A DNA stretch of 64,000 nucleotides from Flavobacterium cerinum (lineage in GTDB: Bacteria; Bacteroidota; Bacteroidia; Flavobacteriales; Flavobacteriaceae), in contig NZ_SBII01000012.1 in assembly GCF_004028155.1 (NCBI RefSeq), positions 62,001-126,000 of the forward strand, given 5' to 3'. The position numbers and the translations under genes are program-made. Below, one piece after another: positions 17,390-25,827 of this stretch. The notes beneath the pieces were generated by a model that worked only from the letters and a program-made list of their open reading frames with translations, searched no databases and was not told the DNA's origin. Numbering within the stretch: the stretch's first letter is position 1; every line of letters starts with the position of its first letter.

Positions 17390-18658
17390 ATGACAAATGC
17401 CTTTACACGGTTTATAGTTTTCGCACTGCTTTTTCTTTTGCCATTAACATTCTCTGCACAGGTACAACAAGAGGTTCCTCCTCCCTACAATATTAAAACG
17501 GTCTCTTTTTTAAGAGGTAATGAAAACGTATACCCTTTCTTTAGGCTGGGAGAAAGCTTCTCTTTTTCTTTTGATGATTTATTTGGTAACGAAGCCAACT
17601 ATTATTATACAATAACCCATTGTAATTACGACTGGACACCATCGTCTCAGCTTACCGTAAACGATTACATACAAGGATTTGATAATCAAAGGATTCAAAA
17701 TTATGAAAATTCTTTTAACACGCTTCAAATTTATTCGCGCTATACCTTATCATTTCCAAATAAATTTACGAAACTCCTACTTTCAGGCAACTATATCTTA
17801 AAAATACTTAACGACGATCGTGAGGTTGTTTTTTCGAGAAGATTTATACTTTATGAAGAGCAGGTAGCAGTACCCGTTCAGGTAAAAAGAGCAAGAGATA
17901 TGGCTGTTATTCAGGAAAAACAAAACCTTGAATTTTCAATAAAAAGTAAGGCTATTATTTTCCAGAGTCCCTTGCAAAATGTAAAAGTAGCCCTATTCCA
18001 AAACGGACGTTTTGACAACGCCATTTATAACGTTAAGCCACAATATACTATAGGTAACGACCTTATTTACAAGTACGATAAGGAAACGCAATTTTGGGCA
18101 GGCAATGAATACCTGTACTTTGACAACAAAGACATTCGTAACGCTGTTAACAATGTACTGCGCATAACTGCCGGCGAAATTTACAATACCATCCTTTACC
18201 CAACCGAGGCACGTAGTGGTAAAACATACACCTACTACCCGGATGTTAACGGTAATTTCCAGGTAAGGAATATTAACCTTAATGTGAGCAATCCGGTATT
18301 GGAATCTGACTATTCATGGGTGTTTTTCAGCCTGAGTGCTCCGGCTTTTTATGAGAAAAAAGATCTTTATGTAGGCGGTATGTTTAACAACTATTCTAAA
18401 ACTCCCGAGTACAAAATGGACTACAATGAAAAAACCGCCATGTATGAAAAAGCCATTATGGTAAAACAAGGCTTTACAAACTACATGTATGTTACTGCCG
18501 ATAAAAATGGTAAAGTAGACGGCGAGCATGTTGTAGACGGTAACTTCTATCAAACTGAAAATGAATATACAATATTAGTATACTACAGGGAGAACAATGA
18601 CCGTTATGATAAGGTAATCGGCATAGGATCGGCCAATTCAGAAAACATTATAAACTAA
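17390..18658 (+). CDS. Type IX secretion system plug protein (DUF5103 family)
   Basis: 422 residues with a signal peptide (ends LTFSAQ, about residue 24). The N-terminal block NIKTVSFLRGNENVYPFFRL, the segment YYYTITHCNYDWTPSSQLTV and the later PDVNGNFQVRNINL match the DUF5103 family. Members of that family include the Plug protein that closes the SprA translocon of the T9SS. The protein is all-beta with no catalytic motif. It stands alone. I am confident of the family; the secretion role comes from homologs. Confidence 0.85.
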   Translation: MTNAFTRFIVFALLFLLPLTFSAQVQQEVPPPYNIKTVSFLRGNENVYPFFRLGESFSFSFDDLFGNEANYYYTITHCNYDWTPSSQLTVNDYIQGFDNQRIQNYENSFNTLQIYSRYTLSFPNKFTKLLLSGNYILKILNDDREVVFSRRFILYEEQVAVPVQVKRARDMAVIQEKQNLEFSIKSKAIIFQSPLQNVKVALFQNGRFDNAIYNVKPQYTIGNDLIYKYDKETQFWAGNEYLYFDNKDIRNAVNNVLRITAGEIYNTILYPTEARSGKTYTYYPDVNGNFQVRNINLNVSNPVLESDYSWVFFSLSAPAFYEKKDLYVGGMFNNYSKTPEYKMDYNEKTAMYEKAIMVKQGFTNYMYVTADKNGKVDGEHVVDGNFYQTENEYTILVYYRENNDRYDKVIGIGSANSENIIN

Positions 18659-18729
18659 AAATCAATTAGTTAAATATTTTATATCACTAATTTAATGTTT
18701 GAAATTTAGCCCATAAAACAATAAATTTG

Positions 18730-18737
18730 TACTTTTG
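18730..18737 (+). promoter_or_regulatory. -7 promoter element of apaG
   Basis: TACTTTTG, a full match to TAnnTTTG, 35 bp before the apaG ATG. A TTTG at 18698-18701 is a little too far upstream to be an ideal -33 element. Confidence 0.5.
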
Positions 18738-18772
18738 AGGCAAGAATTGAGAACCATTAAACAGGTTTTACT

Positions 18773-19159
18773 ATGGTAACACAAATAACAAGAGGCATAA
18801 AAATATCAGTATCCACAAATTTTGAAGGAACCTACTTTAAAAACTACAGGATCCAATTTGCTTTTAGCTATGAGATAACCATAGAAAACCAAAGCAAAGA
18901 TTCTGTGCAGCTGAATACCCGCCACTGGGAAATATTCGATTCACTAAACGACATTGAAACAGTAGACGGCGAAGGCGTAATTGGTAAAAAACCGGTACTT
19001 AAACCGGGTGAAAAACACACTTACAGTTCGGGCTGTCTTTTAGCATCACCATTTGGCGCCATGCGTGGATATTTCAGCATGATAAACTTCACTACAACCC
19101 GCACTTTCAAGGTTATAGTACCTACATTTAGGCTAAGTGCACCGTTTGCAATAAACTAA
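18773..19159 (+). CDS. apaG: ApaG domain protein
   Basis: 128 residues, the size of ApaG. The single fibronectin-III-like domain shows the family blocks YRIQFAFSYEITIENQS, VQLNTRHWEIFDS, GEGVIGKKPVLKPGE and FGAMRGYFSM. ApaG is linked to Co/Mg homeostasis in enteric bacteria and binds nucleotides in structural work; the exact role here is not known. Monocistronic with its own -7 element. Confidence 0.92.
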   Translation: MVTQITRGIKISVSTNFEGTYFKNYRIQFAFSYEITIENQSKDSVQLNTRHWEIFDSLNDIETVDGEGVIGKKPVLKPGEKHTYSSGCLLASPFGAMRGYFSMINFTTTRTFKVIVPTFRLSAPFAIN

Positions 19160-19224
19160 CATTATAATCAGTGTTTTGTACTTTTTCCTGTATTTTTTGC
19201 AAATACGGGATGAATAATTTGTTG

Positions 19225-19232
19225 TACATTTG
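19225..19232 (+). promoter_or_regulatory. -7 promoter element of pruA
   Basis: TACATTTG followed by C. It overlaps an upstream in-frame start codon at 19230, which supports the downstream ATG at 19272 as the true start. Confidence 0.55.
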
Positions 19233-19271
19233 CACTACTTTATTTTTAATCCTTTAAAATTATTTTTTACT

Positions 19272-20897
19272 ATGCCAAAAGGAATATACAATGTACCAAA
19301 AGCAATTAACGAAACCGTTAAATCTTATGCTCCGGGAACCCTAGAAAGAGAGCAGGTACTAGCTACATTTAAAGAAATGTACAACACTACAGTAGATGTG
19401 CCTTTATACATCGGTAGCGAAGAGATCCGCACCGGAAATACCCGAAATATAAACCCTCCATTCGATCACAAAAAAGTGGTAGGTGTTTTTCATCAAGCAG
19501 AAAAAGCGCATGTAGAAAAAGCGATCGCAGCTGCTCTTGAGGCAAAACCAAAATGGGCTGCAATGGCTTGGGAACAAAGAGCTTCTATTTTCCTTAAAGC
19601 TGCAGAACTTCTTGCAGGACCATACCGTGCAAAAATCAATGCCGCTACCATGATAGCTCAGGCTAAAACGGTACACCAGGCAGAAATCGATTCAGCTTGT
19701 GAGTTTATTGACTTTTTACGTTTCAACGTAGAATTTATGACTCAAATTTATGCAGAACAGCCGATATCTTCTGAAGGTATCTGGAACAGAATGGAACACC
19801 GCCCATTAGAAGGTTTTGTATATGCAATTACTCCGTTTAACTTTACAGCTATCGCTGGTAACCTGCCTTCTGCTCCAGCCTTAATGGGTAACGTAGTGGT
19901 ATGGAAACCAAGCGCTGCTCAGGTATACAGTGCAAATGTAATTATGGAAGTATTTAAACTTGCAGGTCTTCCTGATGGTGTTATCAACATGGTACACGGT
20001 AATCCGGGTATGATCAGTGAAACACTAACATCAAGCCGTGACCTTGCGGGTGTTCACTTTACAGGTTCTACAGACGTGTTCAATAACCTTTGGACGATGA
20101 TAGGCCAAAACATAAACATCTACAAATCATATCCAAGAATTGTAGGAGAAACTGGTGGTAAAGATTTCGTTATCGCTCACCCATCATCTATTCCTGCACA
20201 AGTATCTACAGCTCTTTCAAGAGGTGCATTTGAATACCAGGGACAAAAATGTTCGGCTGCATCGAGAGCTTACATTCCGCAGTCTATCTGGCCAACAGTA
20301 AAAGACTTACTGGTAAAAGACCTTGCTTCTATGAAGATGGGATCTCCTGAAGATCCTTCAAACTTTGTATCTGCAGTAATTACAGAGGCTTCATTTGACA
20401 AACTTGCCCGTTACATTGACACGGCTAAAGGCGCTAAGGATGCTGAGATTGTTGCAGGTGGAAACTACGATAAATCTGTAGGGTACTTTATAGAGCCAAC
20501 CGTTATTGTAACTACAAACCCTAAATATGACACAATGTGTACTGAGCTATTTGGCCCGGTACTGACAATATACGTTTACGAAGATGCTAAATGGAGCGAA
20601 ACGCTTAAGTTAGTTGACGAAACATCTCCTTACGCTCTAACAGGTGCTGTATTCAGCCAGGACCGTTATGCTATCGAAGAAGCTACAAAAGCGCTAGAGA
20701 ACAGCGCAGGTAACTTCTACATCAACGACAAACCAACAGGTGCCGTTGTAGGTCAGCAGCCATTTGGTGGTGCAAGAGCATCAGGAACTAATGACAAAGC
20801 AGGTTCTATCCTGAACTTAGTTCGCTGGGTATCTCCAAGAACGATCAAGGAAACATTTGTTACACCAACAGATTACAGATATCCTTTCTTAGGATAA
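19272..20897 (+). CDS. pruA: L-glutamate gamma-semialdehyde dehydrogenase
   Basis: 541 residues from the ATG at 19272 (MPKGIYNVPKAINETVKSYA). It oxidises glutamate semialdehyde to glutamate with NAD in proline catabolism. The aldehyde dehydrogenase motifs are AITPFNFTAIAGNLPSAPAL, the glycine motif FTGSTDV, the general-base Glu in VGETGGKDF and the catalytic Cys in YQGQKCSAASR. Length matches the stand-alone P5C dehydrogenase group, so this is not a PutA fusion. It is monocistronic between a TAnnTTTG element and a strong terminator. Confidence 0.95.
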   Translation: MPKGIYNVPKAINETVKSYAPGTLEREQVLATFKEMYNTTVDVPLYIGSEEIRTGNTRNINPPFDHKKVVGVFHQAEKAHVEKAIAAALEAKPKWAAMAWEQRASIFLKAAELLAGPYRAKINAATMIAQAKTVHQAEIDSACEFIDFLRFNVEFMTQIYAEQPISSEGIWNRMEHRPLEGFVYAITPFNFTAIAGNLPSAPALMGNVVVWKPSAAQVYSANVIMEVFKLAGLPDGVINMVHGNPGMISETLTSSRDLAGVHFTGSTDVFNNLWTMIGQNINIYKSYPRIVGETGGKDFVIAHPSSIPAQVSTALSRGAFEYQGQKCSAASRAYIPQSIWPTVKDLLVKDLASMKMGSPEDPSNFVSAVITEASFDKLARYIDTAKGAKDAEIVAGGNYDKSVGYFIEPTVIVTTNPKYDTMCTELFGPVLTIYVYEDAKWSETLKLVDETSPYALTGAVFSQDRYAIEEATKALENSAGNFYINDKPTGAVVGQQPFGGARASGTNDKAGSILNLVRWVSPRTIKETFVTPTDYRYPFLG

Positions 20898-20910
20898 TCA
20901 ACATACAACA

Positions 20911-20941
20911 AAAAAGGCTTCCAAATCGGAAGCCTTTTTTT
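20911..20941. terminator. Bidirectional terminator between pruA and rsmG
   Basis: Stem AAAGGCTTCC / GGAAGCCTTT with a 5-nt loop, T-run on the right and A-run on the left, between convergent genes. Confidence 0.87.
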
Positions 20942-21569
20942 ATGCTTTAAATTTCAATGGCAAATGCACCACTTTTTTTGTCTCAAAAAATTCATCTTTA
21001 AAAAAGTCAGATAAATTATACTCCGTTGCTTTTGGAAAATCCTGAAGTTCCTCAGTAAGATCGCCACCTTTTAAATACAGGATACCGTTCTTTAATTCGT
21101 GGTTTTGTTTTTTCTTAATTTTATCTTTTATCCACGTCACAAAATCGGGCATATTTGTTACGGCGCGACTCACAATAAAGTCGAAATCACCCTTTACATT
21201 TTCTGCACGAATCTGTTCTGCCTTTACATTTTTCAGTCCTAATCCCTCGGCTACCTCCTGCACTACTTTTATCTTTTTAGCGATCACATCGATAAGATAA
21301 AATCGTACTTCAGGAAAAAGTATAGCTAAGGGTATACCAGGAAAACCACCACCTGTACCCACATCCAGAACATAAGCACCTGGCTTAAAATCCATTACTT
21401 TTGCTATACCAAGCGAGTGCAAAACATGTTTGGTGTAAAGCGACTCAATATCTTTTCTTGAAATCACATTGATCTTAGCATTCCAATCGGTGTACAAAGC
21501 TTCAAGTCTTGCAAACTGTTCCAGCTGGATTTCGGTAAGATCCGGGAAATGCTTTATTATCTCCTCCAT
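20940..21569 (-). CDS. rsmG: 16S rRNA (guanine(527)-N(7))-methyltransferase
   Basis: 209 residues from the ATG at 21569 (MEEIIKHFPDLTEIQLEQFA), the family's normal start; the open frame further upstream lacks family sequence and is crossed by the promoter element. It methylates N7 of G527 in 16S rRNA. Visible are DWNAKINVISRKD, the SAM loop DVGTGGGFPGIPLAI and DFIVSRAVTNMP. The desaturase gene diverges from it. Confidence 0.95.
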   Translation of the reverse strand: MEEIIKHFPDLTEIQLEQFARLEALYTDWNAKINVISRKDIESLYTKHVLHSLGIAKVMDFKPGAYVLDVGTGGGFPGIPLAILFPEVRFYLIDVIAKKIKVVQEVAEGLGLKNVKAEQIRAENVKGDFDFIVSRAVTNMPDFVTWIKDKIKKKQNHELKNGILYLKGGDLTEELQDFPKATEYNLSDFFKDEFFETKKVVHLPLKFKA

Positions 21570-21584
21570 TATTTTTAATTTTAG

Positions 21585-21592
21585 CAAAAGTA
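21585..21592 (-). promoter_or_regulatory. -7 promoter element of rsmG
   Basis: TACTTTTG on the minus strand followed by C, 15 bp upstream of the chosen ATG. Confidence 0.5.
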
Positions 21593-21680
21593 AACATTTG
21601 GCACGATATTTTATACCTATGTTTAGTTTGGCTTTCCAAATATAACTACCTTTGAACCTCAATACTATATATTGTTTTAT

Positions 21681-22775
21681 ATGCATATAAATCCTCCCGT
21701 TTTCTCTAAAAATGACTCTATAAAATTCTTCCGAACGTTAAACAAACGGGTTAACGACTATTTCAAAGAGAACAACATAAAAAAAACCGGAAACTGGAAA
21801 CTGCACCTTAAGGCAGTTATCATGTTTTCACTACTGCTTACCCCTTATTTTATTATCCTTGCCTTAAACATGCCTTTATGGATACAGTTACTGCTATCTA
21901 TAGTAATGGGTATTGGTATGGCTGGCGTAGGTATGAATGTAATGCATGATGGCAACCACGGCTCTTATTCAAGTAAAGGATGGATGAACCAGTTTATGGG
22001 AGGAAGCCTTTACCTGCTCGCAGGGAATGTATACAACTGGCAGGTACAGCATAATGTACTTCACCACACATATACCAATATTCATGGACATGATGAAGAC
22101 CTGGATGCCGGAAGGATAATCCGTTTTACACATACTGCCGAATGGATGAAGATCCATAAATTTCAGCACTACTACTCGATTTTTCTATACGGACTTTTAA
22201 CTTTTAACTGGGCGATCACTACAGACATTAAACAGATGAGACGCTACATTAAAAGAGGTCTCTCTTATGGTGAGTTTCAAAGTCCTGTTAAACAGTGGAC
22301 CGTATTATTTATTACAAAAATTATCTATGTGATGATATGGATCGTTACCCCAATACTTTTGGGTATTGTTTGGTGGAAAGTGCTTGTAGGCTTTTTTGTA
22401 ATGCACTATGTTGCCGGACTTATCCTGAGTGTTGTATTCCAGCTTGCTCACGTAGTAGAAGAAACTTCAAACCCAATTCCTGATGATAATGGCGAAATGG
22501 AAAACACATGGGCCATTCACCAATTGTATACTACTGCAAATTTTGCCCCTAAGAACAAAATTGTAAACTGGTTTACAGGAGGTCTTAACCACCAGATAGA
22601 ACATCACATTTTCCCAAATATAAGCCATATCCATTATGGTAAAATAGCCGAAATTGTAAAACAAACGGCTAAAGAACACAACTTGCCTTACCATGAGTTT
22701 AAAACCATGAGAGCTGCTGTTGCTGCCCACTTTAGACATTTGAAAGAATTAGGGATGAAACCCGCATTAAATTAG
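21681..22775 (+). CDS. Membrane fatty acid desaturase (acyl-lipid / acyl-CoA type)
   Basis: 364 residues from the ATG at 21681; a TTG 9 bp upstream is in frame but less likely. The three histidine boxes are HDGNHGS (HxxxH), HNVLHHTYTNIHG (HxxHH) and QIEHHIFPNI (QxxHH). Hydrophobic segments flank them (about 55-95 and 205-255). The QxxHH third box is typical of front-end and linoleoyl-CoA type desaturases. The enzyme introduces a double bond into membrane acyl chains; regiospecificity cannot be read from sequence. Confidence 0.92.
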   Translation: MHINPPVFSKNDSIKFFRTLNKRVNDYFKENNIKKTGNWKLHLKAVIMFSLLLTPYFIILALNMPLWIQLLLSIVMGIGMAGVGMNVMHDGNHGSYSSKGWMNQFMGGSLYLLAGNVYNWQVQHNVLHHTYTNIHGHDEDLDAGRIIRFTHTAEWMKIHKFQHYYSIFLYGLLTFNWAITTDIKQMRRYIKRGLSYGEFQSPVKQWTVLFITKIIYVMIWIVTPILLGIVWWKVLVGFFVMHYVAGLILSVVFQLAHVVEETSNPIPDDNGEMENTWAIHQLYTTANFAPKNKIVNWFTGGLNHQIEHHIFPNISHIHYGKIAEIVKQTAKEHNLPYHEFKTMRAAVAAHFRHLKELGMKPALN

Positions 22776-22801
22776 TATAATCCAAAAAACGTTCTACATC
22801 A

Positions 22802-23986
22802 ATGAATCCGCTTTCTGACAGAATTAATAACTTATCTACATCACAAACCCTTGCAATGGCTGCAAAAGCCAGAGAGCTTAAAGCACAAGGAATAGACATT
22901 ATTAGCTTGAGCCTTGGCGAACCAGACTTTAATACTCCTGATTTTATTAAAGAAGCTGCTATTAAGGCCATTCACGAAAACTATAGTACTTATACTCCGG
23001 TAGAAGGTTATGTAGAACTTAAAGAAGCTATTTGCAGAAAATTTAAACGAGACAATGATCTAGACTATAAGCCTTCGCAAATTGTAGTTTCTACAGGTGC
23101 TAAGCAGTCACTATACAACATTGCCCAGGTAATGCTTAATGATGGTGACGAAGTTATACTTCCTGCTCCTTACTGGGTAAGCTATTTTGAGATCATTAAA
23201 CTTTCGGGAGGTGTGCCGGTAGAAGTACCAACATCTGTAGATACCGATTTTAAAATGACACCGGATCAGCTTGAAGCAGCTATCACACCAAAAACAAAAA
23301 TGATGTGGTTCAGTTCGCCATGTAACCCAAGTGGATCTGTTTACAACCGCGAAGAGCTTACAGCACTGGCTAAAGTATTAGAAAAATATCCAAACATATA
23401 TGTCGTTTCAGATGAGATCTATGAGCACATTAATTTCTCGGGGACTTTTTGCAGCATAGGTTCTATCCTTGGAATGATGGACAGAACAATTACTGTTAAT
23501 GGTGTTGCTAAGGCATTTGCTATGACAGGATGGAGAATAGGCTACATTGGTGCTCCTGAATTTATCGCTAAAGCGTGTACAAAAATACAGGGCCAGGTAA
23601 CCAGTGGTGCAAACAGTATTGCACAGCGTGCTACTATTACTGCTGTAGATGCCGATCCAAGCGTATTGAACGACATGGTAAAAGCATTCCACGGACGTAG
23701 AGATCTTGTAGTAGGTTTACTAAAAGAAATCCCGGGCGTTAAGATCAATGTTCCTGAAGGTGCGTTTTATGTATTCCCTGATATGTCTCACTTCTTTGGA
23801 AAAACACTTCGTGGTATAGCTATAAACAATGCAGACGATCTTTCTATGTATCTTTTAGCAGAAGCTAATGTTGCTACAGTAACTGGTGATGCATTTGGAA
23901 ACCCTAACTGTATCCGTATATCTTACGCTACCAGCGAAGACATACTGAAAGAAGCATTTAAAAGAATAAAAGAAGCTCTGGCTTAA
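22802..23986 (+). CDS. Pyridoxal phosphate-dependent aminotransferase (class I, aspartate aminotransferase-like)
   Basis: 394 residues. Motifs are SLGEPDFNTPDFI, STGAKQSLYNIAQ, PAPYWVSY, the substrate segment SPCNPSGSVY, DEIYEHINF and the PLP lysine in GVAKAFAMTGWRIGY. These place it in the AspC Ib subgroup, which transfers amino groups between aspartate or similar and 2-oxoglutarate. It starts 26 bp after the desaturase stop and may be co-transcribed with it. It ends at a terminator. Confidence 0.93.
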   Translation: MNPLSDRINNLSTSQTLAMAAKARELKAQGIDIISLSLGEPDFNTPDFIKEAAIKAIHENYSTYTPVEGYVELKEAICRKFKRDNDLDYKPSQIVVSTGAKQSLYNIAQVMLNDGDEVILPAPYWVSYFEIIKLSGGVPVEVPTSVDTDFKMTPDQLEAAITPKTKMMWFSSPCNPSGSVYNREELTALAKVLEKYPNIYVVSDEIYEHINFSGTFCSIGSILGMMDRTITVNGVAKAFAMTGWRIGYIGAPEFIAKACTKIQGQVTSGANSIAQRATITAVDADPSVLNDMVKAFHGRRDLVVGLLKEIPGVKINVPEGAFYVFPDMSHFFGKTLRGIAINNADDLSMYLLAEANVATVTGDAFGNPNCIRISYATSEDILKEAFKRIKEALA

Positions 23987-23992
23987 AAATAC

Positions 23993-24020
23993 AGCCCTGC
24001 AATTTGCGGGGCTTTTTTTA
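23993..24020 (+). terminator. Hairpin terminator after the aminotransferase
   Basis: Stem AGCCCTGC / GCGGGGCT (one G-U pair), loop AATTT, followed by a run of seven Ts. Confidence 0.85.
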
Positions 24021-24028
24021 TACTTTTG
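24021..24028 (+). promoter_or_regulatory. -7 promoter element next to the ATG of the 164-residue membrane protein
   Basis: TACTTTTG matches TAnnTTTG and lies 4 bp before the ATG, which would give a leaderless or nearly leaderless transcript. Confidence 0.45.
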
Positions 24029-24032
24029 TTTT

Positions 24033-24527
24033 ATGGACACAGAAAAAACAGGCTCTATATTTTCATTGCTAATCGGACTTCCAATAGGTTTAGCAATGGG
24101 TACAATGGCACTTTCGGCATCAAAATTTTATCCATTTCGTTTTTTGTTAAATCTGGCCAGTTTTAAACTGTTTTGGAATCCGGCAGTATGGACTCTCATC
24201 GCAGCAGCATTAGCCATTATTTTATGGAGAACCGGTAAGACAATAGCTCCAAACCTGGAGAAAAAAGATATGCTTCGCACAAGCTTTCTTTTTACTTTTT
24301 TAGTTACCGTAAAACTTTTTGTTTTTATCGCAGCTATTTACTTTATTGCTATAATTGCCCAGTGGATTAGAATAGGTGATGCAGCATTTTTAGCCATTGT
24401 TCCTTATTCACTCATTGCAATGATTTTCTTTTTTGCTTTTACCACAGTAATTGTAGCATTTACAGGAGGATTATTAGTGGTGTACCTAACAAAGCAAAAA
24501 CTTAAAATAATGCAGGGAACTCAATAA
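24033..24527 (+). CDS. Hypothetical membrane protein
   Basis: 164 residues with four predicted membrane segments (about 9-29, 50-66, 84-108 and 119-151) and a charged cytosolic link RTGKTIAPNLEKKD. I do not recognise the family. A full-match -7 element TACTTTTG ends only 4 bp before the ATG, so the mRNA would start at or very near the start codon (leaderless), or the true start is the later ATG at residue 22. It sits between the aminotransferase terminator and purT and ends 65 bp before the latter. Confidence 0.75.
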   Translation: MDTEKTGSIFSLLIGLPIGLAMGTMALSASKFYPFRFLLNLASFKLFWNPAVWTLIAAALAIILWRTGKTIAPNLEKKDMLRTSFLFTFLVTVKLFVFIAAIYFIAIIAQWIRIGDAAFLAIVPYSLIAMIFFFAFTTVIVAFTGGLLVVYLTKQKLKIMQGTQ

Positions 24528-24592
24528 GCCAATGTTTAAAAACATTGTAACTTTAGCATTCCAAAAAATCATCTAAAAATACTATTCCAAAA

Positions 24593-25759
24593 ATGCAGAA
24601 AAAAATATTACTCTTAGGATCAGGAGAATTAGGTAAAGAATTTGTTATTGCTGCACAGCGCATAGGCCAAACGGTTATTGCCGTAGACAGCTATGAAAAT
24701 GCACCTGCCATGCAGGTAGCACATGGCTTTGAAGTAATAAACATGCTTGACGGTGCCGCTCTTGATGCTATTGTAGCCAAACATAATCCTGATTTTATTG
24801 TTCCGGAAATTGAAGCGATCCGCACAGAGCGTTTTTACGATTACGAAAAACAGGGTATTAAAGTAGTGCCATCTGCCAAAGCAGCAAACTTCACAATGAA
24901 CCGTAAAGCAATTCGTGACCTCGCTGCAAAAGACCTTGGTTTACGTACTGCAAATTACCGTTATGCGACATCGGGTGAAGAACTTAAAAAGGCAGTTACC
25001 GAGGTAGGTATGCCATGCGTAGTTAAACCGTTAATGTCGTCATCAGGTAAAGGACAGTCTACTATAAAAACAAAAGAAGATATCGAGAAAGCATGGAAAT
25101 ATGCTGTTGAAGGTTCTCGTGGAGATGTGGTAGAGGTAATTGTTGAAGCATTTGTAAACTTCAATTCTGAAATCACGCTCTTAACCGTAACTCAAAATAA
25201 TAACCCTACTCTGTTTTGTGCGCCTATCGGACACAGACAGGAACGTGGTGACTACCAGGAAAGCTGGCAGCCTGCCAATGTAATGGATAAGGATATAGCC
25301 GAAGCTCAGGACATGGCCCGTAAAGTGACCGAAGCCTTAGGCGGCGCAGGAATCTTTGGCGTAGAATTTTTCCTTACTGATGAAGGTGTTTATTTCTCTG
25401 AACTTTCGCCAAGACCGCATGACACCGGAATGGTTACCCTTGCCGGAACTCAAAACTTTAATGAATTTGAACTGCACCTGCGTGCGATACTCAGCCTGCC
25501 TATTGCAGAAATCACGCTTGAAAGAGCCGGGGCAAGTGCTGTAATACTGGCATCTGAAAACAGCGATAATCCAACGTTTAGCGGTGTAGAAGAAATTGCT
25601 GCGCTACCTAAAACGGACTTTAGACTGTTTGGTAAACCAACCTCCCGCCCTTACAGAAGAATGGGGGTAGCCTTAGTAAGTGAAAGTTTAGACACTCCTA
25701 TTGAAGATATTATTGAAAAAGCAAAAGCTGCAGCCGGACTTGTTAAAGTCCATGCATAA
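24593..25759 (+). CDS. purT: Formate-dependent phosphoribosylglycinamide formyltransferase
   Basis: 388 residues, full length for PurT, an ATP-grasp enzyme making formyl-GAR from GAR, formate and ATP in purine synthesis. The N-terminal nucleotide fold is [20 protein letters not shown], the ATP-grasp loop is [12 protein letters not shown], and the metal and substrate block is [20 protein letters not shown] followed by [19 protein letters not shown] sequence at 24548-24555 may be its -7 element. It ends at a terminator. Confidence 0.96.
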   Translation: MQKKILLLGSGELGKEFVIAAQRIGQTVIAVDSYENAPAMQVAHGFEVINMLDGAALDAIVAKHNPDFIVPEIEAIRTERFYDYEKQGIKVVPSAKAANFTMNRKAIRDLAAKDLGLRTANYRYATSGEELKKAVTEVGMPCVVKPLMSSSGKGQSTIKTKEDIEKAWKYAVEGSRGDVVEVIVEAFVNFNSEITLLTVTQNNNPTLFCAPIGHRQERGDYQESWQPANVMDKDIAEAQDMARKVTEALGGAGIFGVEFFLTDEGVYFSELSPRPHDTGMVTLAGTQNFNEFELHLRAILSLPIAEITLERAGASAVILASENSDNPTFSGVEEIAALPKTDFRLFGKPTSRPYRRMGVALVSESLDTPIEDIIEKAKAAAGLVKVHA

Positions 25760-25778
25760 ACCAAAACTTATTTATATA

Positions 25779-25809
25779 GAAAAAGCCGCAGTTACCTGCG
25801 GCTTTTATT
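25779..25809. terminator. Bidirectional terminator after purT
   Basis: Stem AAAAGCCGCA (25781-25790) / TGCGGCTTTT, loop GTTACC, between convergent genes. Confidence 0.87.
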
Positions 25810-25827
25810 TTTTAAGGTAAGATAGAA